A stretch of DNA of 64,000 nt, taken from Cryptomeria japonica. Lineage: Eukaryota; Streptophyta; Pinopsida; Cupressales; Cupressaceae. The position numbers were made by a program, and so were the translations under genes. Positions 37,361 to 49,039 of the stretch are shown here, one piece after another. The stretch lies in the NCBI RefSeq assembly GCF_030272615.1, contig NC_081412.1, positions 547,862,488 through 547,926,487 on the forward strand, read 5' to 3'. The notes beneath the pieces were generated by a model that worked only from the letters and a program-made list of their open reading frames with translations, ran no database searches and was not told the DNA's origin. Numbering within the stretch: the first letter of the stretch is position 1; the number at the start of each line of letters is the position of its first letter.

Positions 37361-38413
37361 TGCTATTATGGATGTGTTGCATTGGTTTTGTCATTGATGT
37401 CAACACTTATCAACACTTATCCTTATGGAGATCTTTGGTTATGTTGAACCGGTACATTATATTCACCGACAAGTTCAGTGACTTATGCATAGTCACCGAT
37501 ATATTGTTCACCGGCACTGAGAATGACTTGTTATCATTTGGAGATCACTTGGTTATGTCGAAGACATGGTTTGGACACTTGGTTTTGGTATTTTGGTTAT
37601 TGGTCTAATCAAGTTGACATATTTGTTGTTACCAGCAAATTGGTCTAGGTTATGGACCGACATGCATTATCTATTCTAGATCCAACACGACAAGTTATGG
37701 AGATGATTTAATCAATTGGATATCGTTGTAATTGCATTAAGCCGACATGATGCATCGCATCTTGAATTATCTGTAATTGATTTAATTGTAATATTCTTTA
37801 TTAGCCAACCTACACATTTGATCTTAGGTTTTGGTATATATGTAAGATCTCAATTGTGAGATGTCATATGTGGTATGTAAGGTTATGACATTGTAACATG
37901 GTATGTGCGAATATTGAAGATCATGAGCAGACCATAGGGAAGGTTTGAAGGAGATTATGAAAGCTTAACCGGTACTGAATCCAACATTGGAGATGCTACT
38001 TTGAGTAGTACATTATCATTGTATTTAACCATCCAATTGTAGTCAGTGTGACTCCTATTTTGTGATTGAGCAGTGAGCTCTAGGCGGTTGGCCTTTTTGC
38101 ATGTGCAAAACCCCATTTGTATACACATACTATCTGCAGTAGTATCATCTGATTGTGGGTAAGGTTTCCCACCATGGTTTTTCCCCTTATAGGGCTTCCA
38201 TGTACAAATCTCTGTGTTATGTGTTGTGGATGTTGTTTCTCTTTTTGTTATATGCATTAAGTTTCATCGGTATTGATATTAACTGTTAATCTGTTAACTG
38301 GCATTAAGTTTGGTTTATCGGTATTAAGTATCAAGTCTGATTAAGTTATATTTGGGTTGAAATTAATAGACAACTGATTCACCCCCCCTCTCAGTTGCCT
38401 CCGGGTCCTAACA
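37361..38413 (+). repeat. 3' LTR of the Copia element
   Basis: Begins TGCTATTATGGATG and ends GGTCCTAACA. It has the same length as the 5' LTR and retains more CCGG and CGG sites. Confidence 0.9.
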
Positions 38414-39190
38414 CAATGTTATTACCTTCTTGAATATGGTTATTAATTTATATCTAGTTCATACCTTTCTCTCTTAGAGAAATGGCCTTCTTCACTAATT
38501 TAGAACAAGAAGTTTCCTTTTGTTACCTATAAAATTTTTAAACTTTGGAAGACCGCTTCCCTCTACTATTTCTCTCATTCGCCCTTGTTGCGGTCTTCCT
38601 GAATTTCCTAACTTCTGTCACGGGATTCTTAACTTTTAGAATTGCCTGATCACCTGACCAACTTGGGGAAGTCTACATAATGTTGTCAGCCTTGAGAAGT
38701 TAGACTTGTGGTCATTTTGGAAAGGAGTTCCATGGTTGTGAAGTTTCCCGACCTACCGACTTCCCGACACTCTTTGTGTTGTGGTGAATGTCTCGCTCTA
38801 TCGATAAATTTAAAGGACAATATCGGTTCCAAGTAAGGACATTTGGTGAAATTTTTTCAAGTGGTTTAGGTACCTGAGGGTGGTAGCACGAGTGACGGTA
38901 CGGATAGGTTTTTCTTGGGCGCCGACGAAATTGAATGGGACTGTCAAATTGATAAGAATAACAGTCTCTTGTTGTTCTTCCTTCCACCTCGTCGATTTCC
39001 ACGCCATGCATTATTTTTAGGGAACAAATCAAGGGAAGATTTGTGAAGTACTATCATTAATGGACTTTAAGCAATCCGAATACGAAAAAGCATGGCGACA
39101 TGCGTTACTTCATTTGATGTTGTCATTCTTACAGAAAACATTAAAGATAGCTAAAGGAGAAAATTGTTGTTATTTCTTGCATGTATTAGA

Positions 39191-39424
39191 ATGGTCTTGC
39201 CTCATGACAATGAACTGCCTTTTCATAACCCAGATTTGAATTGGCCAAAGAAAGAGCATGAGGATATAGTCCAACAGTTTTGGTCTTTTGCATGGAAAGC
39301 ACAAACTGATTTCAGTAAATATAGAAGGGCCGTCACCATATTAGATAAGATTGCAGAACAAGATGAAAACCATGAACAACGCTTGCAAAACAAGCTAGCA
39401 GCAAGAAGAAACCTAGATAATTAG
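39191..39424 (+). CDS. Short hypothetical reading frame, possibly a gene relic
   Basis: An ATG at 39191 opens a 77-residue hydrophilic frame rich in E, K, Q and N (PKKEHEDIVQQFW stretch). The frame stays free of stops for its whole length and has a protein-like composition, but I recognise no family. The sequence after its stop also reads weakly as acidic protein (about 39530-39650, after breaks). It could be the tail of an eroded gene or chance. Confidence 0.2.
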   Translation: MVLPHDNELPFHNPDLNWPKKEHEDIVQQFWSFAWKAQTDFSKYRRAVTILDKIAEQDENHEQRLQNKLAARRNLDN

Positions 39425-40904
39425 CTTCGGCGAGATGGTGCTCCCAACTAGAAGAGGTCTCGTAATGCAGCCTGATGCCAACCTAGTGCAATGGAATATT
39501 ATGTTGAATTTGTCAAACTTTTTCTAAGCTACTATTTTTGATTGGGAAGAATTCGAATATATCTTGTTGACGTTAATTGAAGGAGAGGAAAAGGAAGATG
39601 AAATTGATAGATGGATTGGGGAGCAGAACCTAATAGCTAATGATGGAGTCTAAACCTGGTGATCTTATAATCTTATTTGTTGTGGGGCGGTTTATATTTT
39701 GGTGTTTCTCTATAGAGTTTTTATTTTGAAACAATCATCTTCAAGACCATCATCTTTAGTAACCGTTTCTCAGAAACAAAAAAGACAAAAGGATAGTAGC
39801 TATAAATAGATAGATCAGTTATTTGAAGGGATCTTTTGGGAAAACTTTGTTTTTCTCATAAAAAAAAAGCTTTAATGCATGTGGTTATCTACTATTTTAA
39901 TATAGAAGAACTACTGGTGGCTTTCATATATTCGTAATCTTTGAATTATGGTGCATGAATTCTTTATTCTGTTATTTGAAATGTATGTCAGTTGGTGAAT
40001 TTATATTGAAGTGGTGGATGATTTGTAACTTCAGTTGCTATGGAATATTATCTCTGAATGGTGTTTCATAGTAGCTTTTATTTAAAAATTTGAAAAATCC
40101 TAAAATTAGTAGTTAGTATTATGAATGGCTTTACAAAGCTTTTTGGTTAAAAGCTCTTTCCTTATTTGCTTTCTAGTTAAAAGCATATGAGTTGTTTACT
40201 TATTCATTGACAATCATTAGAAGGTAGCTACCACCTTGTAAAATAAGCAGAGAATCAATTAGTTAATAGTTTGTTAGACTGGTTCAACTGTGGTTACATT
40301 TTTCATCTTCGTGGACGTGAGAATATAGAGTTAGGTGACAAATCTGTTAACCAACAACTTTGAAGAGTAATGCTTTTGTATCTTTGGATGGTGTTTAATT
40401 TTTTTGAGTATGATGATAAATCAAGAAGAGTTCTAATGGTCCTTCAACATGTTATCTATTCCACAAGGAGGAGTATTATGAAGATCATTTATTGCTTCTC
40501 TATGATTATTCTCAACAAAATACACAATCACTCATTTATCTGTATACATGGTTTGGGTCTTTTTTTATGTGTAGTTTAAGAGATCATTTATGCAACTAGC
40601 CTAGATTCTTTGATTAAATTTTATCCATTTGGAGAATTACTTGTATCTACACTAATGAGATCTTTGGCTAAAAAAAATCAACACATTTTAAAAATGTTGA
40701 ATTATACTAGGAATATTGTTGAAGCAAGATTAACACTTCTATCTCTTCTTATGTGTCTTTTGCATTAGAAGATTCTAAAGAATCACTCTCCCTAAGGAAA
40801 AAGTATTCTTCTGTATTATGTTTGAGTTCTCCCTCCCATTGTTAATATATAATAAAATTGGAAAAATAGGCAAGTTCAAATGAGTTCCTCTCAAGGATGA
40901 TTTT

Positions 40905-41160
40905 ATTTAGTTGAGTTTTAGTGGTGCATCTAAACGAAAACTTGATCTTATTATAGAAAAAGGTTATTATTCAACCCTGAAGGGATCATTTATTAAGGAA
41001 TTTATTTCTTTCTCTGGTATAAATAGAAGAATGAATTTGAAGTATTTGCATTACTCTATTGACTAAAGATTGTAAAATTTTCCAAATGTGATTCTCTATA
41101 AATTGAAGGGGATTCCCAAATTATTATTGATAGTTGCATTGTTGGGATAAGGTGTCATAC
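40905..41160 (+). pseudogene. LINE RNase H remnant
   Basis: Plus-strand pieces read SFSGASKR (like the FDGAS start), then EGSFIKEFISFSGINRRMN, then IEGDSQIIIDSCIVG. These follow the order of an RNase H domain at the end of plant LINE ORF2, including the E-G-D-S motif. Frameshifts and stops separate the pieces. No other LINE part is clear nearby. Confidence 0.55.
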
Positions 41161-44100
41161 ACCTTGAACGTACTAATTTTTAAATTATTTAGTTTTTTAG
41201 TTATTTTATGTTCCCTAATAAAATGAGATGTTTGAATTTATGCCTTGACCATTATGTCATGTGTAATTATTGGTATTAAGTGGGTAAAAAAGTGTATAAA
41301 AGAATATCATGTTAAGAAGTATGTGTAGGAGAATCTATGCCAAAGATAGTGGTGTAAGAGACATTAATCACTTGTAAATTCATTGTGAGGGGGTTACATA
41401 GTAGAATTATGAGAGAATTTAATATTATAAGTTAGACATGGGATATAATTAGAGCTTCATGGGGGAGTTATTGGGAGTTACATGTATCAACTTAAGTAAT
41501 GGAGGACAATGATAGTTTTTTAAGAGCTATTTTCTATTTTGGGATTGTAATGGTGAAAATAGGGTTCACAAGTTTATGCATGACTACATTTAGAAGGAGA
41601 ATGGATCCACTTGGCTCAATCACAAATCTAATTGAAAAGGACTAAGCACAAGGCAAATTTAGTTTTCCTTGAATTGTGGTTGAAATGAGCTATGGAAAGG
41701 TGTAAATTGAATGCAAGATCTAGGGTTAAAGATGTGAAACTGATAGTAATCAGCATGCATAGACAGTCTCAAATCAAACTTGCAGATATAATGTATAGAT
41801 CTAGAAAGAGGAAGTAGAGAGGAACTTGTGTGTAAAATTTTGACTTGAAAAAGCTAGATAAATTTTCTCGGAGCGCCCTTGTTTAGGAGCTTGGATACGA
41901 ACAACAAATGTCATTTCGAGATCAGGATGCTATTTTGGATGTTTCTTTAAATTTTTGTAAGAAAAGTGTCAGACAAATTAACCTTGGGTGACCTTGTCCT
42001 CCAATTTCCGCCTCCGTAAAAGCTAGATCTATGTGTCTTTGTCTTCTCTTTCCAAATATATGATTGTTGTCTTTTGAATTTGTCACTTGCACACACTAGA
42101 AGGAAAACTATGTTGTTGATAGGGGTTTGCTTAGAGGTCAAACCTTGGGTTTGGAATTAACCCTATAATTGAATTGAAATTGAAATTGAAAGCATACCTT
42201 AAAAAGGTCAAAAAATAGATTTAAAATTGAAATGCTAAAATTGGAATGTTATACCTTGACGAGTCTTGTTTTTAAGTCTTCATACAAAGGTTGATATTGT
42301 CATGAAGGAATGTAGATTTGTCTTTATAACAACTTGATAAAGGATGCCATCTTAAATGCCTTAAATTTGAATACTTAACCTCTCCTTCACTGTTTTGATA
42401 ATGCTTGATTGCTTGCTCACTTGAATTTTCTTGATAGAAATTGAATTTAAAATTAAGAGGTGATGGAAGTATCTCAAATGAGGGGGTAAGACTTTCTTTC
42501 ATACCTAACCTCATGAAACATGTTTGAATTTTTGAACTAGGCCAACACAGGAAAGGAATTCTCACCTACATTTTTTGACTATTGAAGGGTCCAAAATTGG
42601 GCCCCTTTAGGTTGGAAAAGGGCACTTGGGTAACCTTCTCGAACCTATTAGGGTTGAAATAAAAACCACATGGCAAGGTAAAAATGAGGATTGTATATTT
42701 GGTACTTGTGTGAGCAAAATCAGACATAATTAGATCACAAAAGGCCAAAATGCTAAAGTGTGGCCTATGTGAGCATGAAATTATATAGGGATACACTTTA
42801 TGATACTACAAGGATGTATCCACACATGTGAGGGTTATCATAAATCATACCATGATATTTTGAGACCTTGTCAACCCATGGTAATACTTTTGGTGTTTTT
42901 CTATGCCTTCTTAAGTCTATATATAGAAGACATGGGATACATGATGTAATGGAAGGAATTTTTATAGGTTTATGTTGTTATTTTTTTACTAGAGAAAGAG
43001 GAAAGACAAGAGTGAAATGCTTAAAGAAATATAGGTAATTAATTGAGAAAGATAATGGAATGCCTCTCTAAAGCCTTGAGTGCTTGTATAGACTAAGATG
43101 ACTTGGGAAGACTTTCTCGCTAATGTAAGTGTTGGAATTGTAAGATCAAGTATCATTTCTTATATTAAAGAAGTATTAGGTTTCATGTGATTCCATTCCC
43201 ACGAGCATACATTATGGCACTCCCTAACTAGCTCTATAACATCTAGCCCTAGATTAGTTCAAGTAGCATGTGAAACTTGATGTAATTATTTCTTGTCAGT
43301 GCTGACTTCATTACATACATGGATGATATGTATTCTTTGTGCTTGGATGTGTGTATGCCCTTCTATGCATGTGCATTGTGTCTGTGTTTGGGCATTGTGA
43401 ATATCTCATAGCATAGTGGGAGATGATATTTTTATTACACAAGGTTGGGTGGTGTGGAAACCACTATTGGGGACCAGAGGATCATGGATTGAGATTGATC
43501 ATTGGCCATCTTATTCATGGATTCAATATATGTACTTTAGTTAGTTTGATTTATAGTACAAATTGTATAACTAAAGGACATTTATGTTCTCACTGATGTA
43601 ATTGTAATGTTCTTATATTGGACCCATCATTGAGGCAAAGTGTAATTGACATGGTTTGATGATAGTGATTATGAATTTGGCTATGTGACTTGGTATTAGA
43701 ACCAAACACAATTGCATTATGGATTATTTTATTATTTAAGTGTGGACAAGATAAAATGAGCGTACTAATATTCCATTGGGCTTTAAATGAATGTAATGTG
43801 ATTTGGTTGAGTCTTGAGTGATGTTTATAACTTCTCATGCAATCTCATATTTCTAGATTCTTATTTTGAGAGTGTTGTATCATTTTAGGCCATTCTGGAG
43901 CCTCTTGTGAGGTCTTGTAAAAGGAAATAGTGTTGTCAGTAATTTTTCCTCGAGTATTTTTCCTTAAGGCAACATTTAGGAGAATTAGTGAGGTCCTAAT
44001 ACACATCCCCACCTTCTTCATCACTTATAGGTGGTGTTGTGTGCCCGAGAGATATAATTCTCCATTTCTCCTTATGTCATTTTCATTTTAGGGCTCATTT

Positions 44101-45466
44101 TTTATGAGATTCATCTAGGGTTGTTCTAGTTGTTTGGCATGTCCTAGGGACCCTACCCTAGCTTGGGTTTTCTAATTGGTTTGAACACCAGTGCTTCGTA
44201 AGGACTACAATTCTTATTAGTACTAAAACACTAGTAGAGGACTCTAGAACCAAGTTAGGACTCTAGAGCCGAACTTGGACTACACCGTTTGAGTGCAATT
44301 GTCCTTATAATGCCCATTTTTGTCGTTTCATTGTTGGAGTGTATTTTTTGACCATTTCTCAAGCAAAATTTGAATAAGAAAATTGTACCCCCCCAAGAGT
44401 CTTTCCATGATGTCATTTTATCAATGAGTGTCATACATAAATAATTAAGGCATCTCCTTTCTTTAGAAAACGTGTCATCACGTAGGAGTGACCTATTGTG
44501 CTTCCATTTTATGGAGAGTTTAATATTCTTGGTTAGGAAACCTCTTGTATATTTTAAATTGTGTTCAAAGTTGACTAAGTTATTTTTTGAGTGGAATGGA
44601 GGTGATTATTCCCCCTTCACACTCCTTGTCTAAAAAATTGACAGTATCATCGTCTAGTTGAGAAATGTTGGCTCCTAGGCATCCTTCATTGACCTATTAG
44701 CCTTCTGAGTGTGTTGTAAGGTATTTTAAAGTATGTTTTTGGGTGTTGATTGGAGGTTGATTATTCCCTCATCTCATCATTGTATTGTTTTTCTAGAGAA
44801 CACAGTCATGGATTTGTACATGACCATCCTTTGGGTCTTGTTCTCTCTCCCTTGTCAATTAATCATGGTTGAAGTGTCCCACGATTGTTAAATCTTTTTT
44901 TGGTGCCACCTTACATATGCAATAGTGAGGTTGTTCTTGTTTTCATTCTTGTGTGTCATCGTGTCTCCCTCGATACTTGTGTGCACATTATGGAGCAAGT
45001 GCGATATGTCATTGTTGCATATTTAGTGTTGTTGTTTGTTCCAAAAAATGTTGTTTCATTGAGTTTTGCCTTGGTCTTTTGATAAAAAATTAAATCCAAT
45101 ATTACAATAGTGGGATCTATTGTTTATGTTCTTTCCCATGTGATGGTCAATTCTTGACACATAATTGTGTAATTTCTTGTTGTTGTGATTCGATTGCTTA
45201 GCTCGTTACTTCGGTGCCTTGTGTGGCATTTTGGAAGGTTTAATTTGAATCAACTCAAGCAATTTGTAGAGGATGAAAAGTGCCTCTTAGGCCTTATTGT
45301 AATTTTTAGGGAATGTAAGATACCCCTGGTAGAGAGTGATCATTCTCAAGTGTGTTTCTAGTTGTGTGTGAGCTCTTGTTGGGTTCTCATGTGTATGTGG
45401 GCGTATGCACAAAGATGGTGGTCAGAAAAGTGGACACCACCCAAAAAAAACTTGGAAAAATAGGCA

Positions 45467-45669
45467 ACGCGTACGCGGTTTTAAAATTTCAAATTCCCAT
45501 GTACGCGCTTAGGTTTGTTCTTCCCGAGCCTAGAAAAGGTAGCGCATACGCGCTAAGCTTAGGAAACTGAGCGCGTACGCGCTACGCCTAGGAAAATTAG
45601 TGCGTACGCGTTGCTTATAGGAAAATGAGCGCGTATGCGCTAATAATCCTAGTAAAACCACGTACGCGA
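45467..45669. repeat. Array of seven CpG-rich GCGTACGC palindromes
   Basis: Seven copies of a (A)GCGCGTACGCGC(T)-type palindrome lie at about 45467, 45499, 45541, 45570, 45599, 45627 and 45659, with 28-40 bases between starts. From the third copy on, the spacers share a CTAGGAAAA motif. Such CpG density is unusual in this AT-rich, CpG-poor window. The array ends 125 bp before the first predicted exon of the locus at 45794. It could be a promoter element or the subterminal repeats of a DNA transposon. Confidence 0.85.
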
Positions 45670-45793
45670 TGCTTGATGAAAAAAGTTTTAAAAAAAAACT
45701 GGGTCCTCATTTACTCGAAAGCGCATTTTTTACTCTTTTTTTCCCATTTTTAAAGCTAAACCGCGAACGGGGTGCGAAATTTGTCCTCAGGCT

Positions 45794-47142
45794 ATGGATC
45801 AAGGTTCATTTTATTTTTTTTGTCTTTCTTTCTAGTTTATGCAATTTGTTTTACATTTTGAATTTAATTTCATTAATTTTGATTAGGTTTTTTCATTTTT
45901 GTTTCAAAAACCAGATTCTTCTAATCCAGAACAAGAACAACCAAATGCACCTCCTGAAAACCCACAAGAACAACCAAATGCACCTCCTGAAAACACACAA
46001 GAACAACCCCCAATTCCTCCTTTTGACCGCACAGCCGAAACACAGGAAGAATTAATTAATCAGTTAGGGCAAAATACATCCAAAATCAATAGACTGATTG
46101 TAAAATTGAAAACTTCTGAACTTGACCATCATAAATCCCTCGCCACTACCCTAGAAACATTAGCTAGTGGTGCCATAGTTGTTTCCATTGAAATTACCAA
46201 ATGGGGAAGCTTTAGGGATAGGTGTCGTCAATTCTATGCCAATGGGCTATCATACGATGGAGTTAAAAACAAAAATATTTCTAAACAACAAATATGTGCC
46301 CTTTTTGTTGACCCCAAAACTGGTCAGTCATTACCTCCTAATGCAAAGAGGTTTCCCATACATTGGTGTACCAATGTGCAGATGAAGAATCTTTTTTGGC
46401 AAAGGTGGTGGATGGTCTTTGATGATCCACCTTGTAATAATTATGAGGTGCCATTATATTTTTTGAGAAAAATATATTATGAGTTTGTGCTCAATGTGCG
46501 CCCAAATTATTTTGACATGAGAGAGTTTCATGGTAGAGGTGGTGGCTCTGCCCAAGATAGACTTGGAGCCCATAGGCGATTAGCCGCGGAGAGTCGCCGC
46601 CCCCTAGCACCCAAACCCAAGGTGCATCAGGCTGTCCCATTAGAGCTGAAAGAGTCGACGGAGCTACAGACTCTTCAGGCGGCCACAACATTGACTGGTG
46701 CCATCATCCAGCATGGGACATCATTAGCACACCCTATTGTATTGGATGATGAGCCGTTAGAGGGCGACAGAGAGCCCATCAAGCATATGTGTGTCAGTTG
46801 CTCGGGGATATGCTCAGGGATAGATGATGCAGCCGGTGTAGATGGATACTCATATCATCTATGCACGATTTGCGGTTGTAGATGTCATGCTCACACGGTT
46901 GAGGATGTCATGCTGACAAATGAGTTGATGGACATGGTGTTTGCCCATGAGCCACAGACACAGGTGTGTTGATTTGAATTCATAACATTTTATTTATCAG
47001 TCACTTTAATTTTGTAATTACATAAATGAATTTTCATTTATACATCGATTTAAATTGAGACAAATAATATGCATTTCAGGATGCAGCAACGGTATCCCAT
47101 ACACCTCCCCCAGTTACCACAGCTGCAACTTCGACGCCTGAG
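45794..47142 (+). pseudogene. Multi-exon gene-like locus, 5' part, unknown protein
   Basis: Proposed exons: 45794-45803 (ATG plus two codons and one base), 45915-46963 and 47080-47142, with GT-AG junctions and intact phase. The large exon has no ATG at its start, so the small first exon is needed. The protein begins with a PNAPPENPQEQ-type repeat; the middle is rich in aromatic residues (WQRWWMVFDDPP). An Arg-rich stretch follows, and then a Cys/His-rich end (CVSCSGICSG, then CTICGCRCHAH) that could bind metal. I do not recognise it. The next exon would be at 63376, beyond an inserted Gypsy element. It may be a cellular gene or a DNA-transposon protein. Confidence 0.45.
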
Positions 47143-47212
47143 GTATAAATTTTGTAACATGTTAAAATAGAATAGTACACTTTGAATTCAAAAAAATACA
47201 AGATATACTAAA

Positions 47213-49017
47213 TGTAGTCACATAAATCTGTCCACTTAATTAAATGAATATTTAATATTTATTTGATTATTTAACCATCAATTAATAATTAATTAAATTA
47301 ATATATTTAATTAATTCATCTTAACCCTCTTCTCCTATTAATTAAATAAATTATTCAATTTATTTGATTTAATTCACTTAACCAAATTCAGACCATTAAT
47401 TAAATAAATAAATCATATTTGTTTAATTAAATCTTCTCTCACATTTAAATAAATTAATATTTATTTAAATCCCCCAAAATCCCACCTCTCACATTTAAAT
47501 AAATAAATCATTTATTTAAATCACCTTTATCCTCCACCCACTTGTATTTTCCTACAAAAGCAAGTTGCACAACTATTTTAAATAAATCATTTATTTAAAT
47601 CACCTTTATCCTCCACCCACTTGTATTTTCCTACAAAAGCAAGTTGCACAACTATTTTAAATAAATTATTTATTTAAAATCCTATTTATCCTCACCCACT
47701 TGAAGCCTTTAATGGTTTCCCTTAAAGTATTCAAACTTGATGGCTTTAAAGTCTTCAAACTTGATGGCTTCCTTCTATAGTCTTCTTAAGACTTTAATGG
47801 TTTTCCTTAAAGTCTTCAAGCCTTTAATGGTTCCCCTCAAAGTCTTCAAGCATTTTAATGCTTTATCTTCCTTTTTCTCATTTAAATAAATTAATATTTA
47901 TTTGAATATTTATCCAAATACAACTTGCACACATTTATTGAAATAAATGAATTTTTATTTTAATAAAATCCTATTTTCCCTCACCCACCAAATCCACTTG
48001 CAAAATCTAATCCCCTTCTAGATTCTTCTAACCCCTTCCTAATTAGCTTAATCCATCCCCTAATTATTGTCACATTCCTAAGCAAAATGGAGTCACTTCT
48101 CAAAGCCTAAAAGTCTTGGATAACCTTTGAAAGCTTCCAACCTTCAACCACTAAATGGCTCAAAGTCTTTGATAACCATTGAAGGCTTTCAACCTTCAAC
48201 CACTTAATCCCCAAAGTCTCCAATAACCATTAATGGTTAATTCAACCCTCCCACATGGTTAAAACATTTGTTTTGACTCAACCTCTACCCAACCCAAAGG
48301 TCTCATCAGGCCATTAATGCTTTGACCATGATTATCTCTTAAACATTTGCACAAAGGTTTATCCTTGGATTAACTCTTAATCCAATGGGTAATCTTAATT
48401 TAGACTTGACCCTTACCTTCTAGATAACCATGAGGTCTTCTCAGGCCTTTAATGCCTCCAACCTCTTCTCTCAACCCAATCCTATGTTGACACTTGTCAC
48501 CATTTTATTGGTGCCAATTGTGCACATGGATCCCCAACTTTCAAACTTGGCCCTTGATTAAACCATTCAATCTTAACCCTTCATTTCCCCATTTCTTCTA
48601 TAAATAGAACCCTTCTCCTCAAGCAAAAGGAAGCATTTTAGAGTATTGTTGTTATACTGGCATTAGCATAGAGCTTTTTCATAGCATCACTATCTACTCT
48701 TGCATAGTATTTGCTTATCATATTCAACCATCTTGAATCTCCATATGACATCCGTGGCTAGTGCTAAAAGCTGAGAGCTACACTCATTTGGGACTTGGAG
48801 AGGAGAGAAACAAGGGAGAAGCATCAAAAGACATCATGGAAGCATCTTAGGGAGGCTCTTCTCCTTTCTTTTATTTTGTTAAACTTCTTTCATGCTTTTT
48901 GAAATCTCTCTTGATATGTTTGGAATGGTTTTTAGTTCTTTGTTTTGTTTTTATGGTTGAAACTAACTTATTAACATTGAACTTTGTTGTTGCCTTGTCC
49001 CCATTTCCATGACATCA
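47213..49017 (+). repeat. 5' LTR of the Gypsy element, 1805 bp
   Basis: The upstream half has several short AT palindromes of the AAATAAAT...ATTTATTT type and a perfect 79-bp tandem duplication (47501-47579 and 47580-47658). A degenerate repeat built on TTAATGGTT and AAAGTCTTCAA follows. A TATAAATA box lies at 48599-48606, which predicts transcription start about 30 bases later. Confidence 0.93.
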
Positions 49018-49019
49018 TT

Positions 49020-49039
49020 TGGTGAACCCGACGTGAATC
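49020..49039 (+). other. Primer-binding site of the Gypsy element
   Basis: The sequence begins TGGTGAACCCGACGTG two bases inside the LTR, the expected place and TGG start of a tRNA primer site. I cannot assign the tRNA with confidence. Confidence 0.7.

Larger units (their letters stand above)
31691..38413 (+). mobile_element. Copia LTR retrotransposon, structurally complete, inactivated
   Basis: Two 1053-bp LTRs (31691-32743 and 37361-38413), an initiator-Met primer site, a gag-protease-integrase-RT-RNase H order (integrase before RT, hence Ty1/Copia) and a purine tract before the right LTR. The coding region has several in-frame stops and two frameshifts. The right flank CAATG (38414-38418) is found at 31683-31687, three bases away from the left LTR, so the target duplication is present but offset or partly altered. 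The LTRs differ at numerous sites, mainly transitions, so it is older than the Gypsy element further right. Confidence 0.92.
38414..45460. other. Long spacer between the Copia element and the palindrome-array locus
   Basis: Apart from a short hypothetical frame (39191-39424) and a LINE RNase H remnant (about 40905-41160), nothing is supported. A degenerate primer-site-like string (TTGGTATTAGAACC, near 43690) hints at a very old LTR element, but no matching LTRs were found. The rest is AT-rich with short chance frames. Confidence 0.45.

Noticed and set aside
38712-39032. Minus-strand open frame (106 codons)
   Set aside because: Overlapping minus frames of similar length exist in another phase, composition is not protein-like, and no family is recognised.
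43690-43708. Primer-site-like string TTGGTATTAGAACC
   Set aside because: It resembles a degenerate initiator-Met primer site, but no flanking LTR pair or gag-pol remnant could be found within reach.
45669-46055. Plus-strand open frame starting ATG at 45669
   Set aside because: Overlaps the better frame of 45915-46963 in another phase; its second half encodes a low-complexity KTHKNNQMHLL repeat that is the phase shift of the PNAPPEN repeat.
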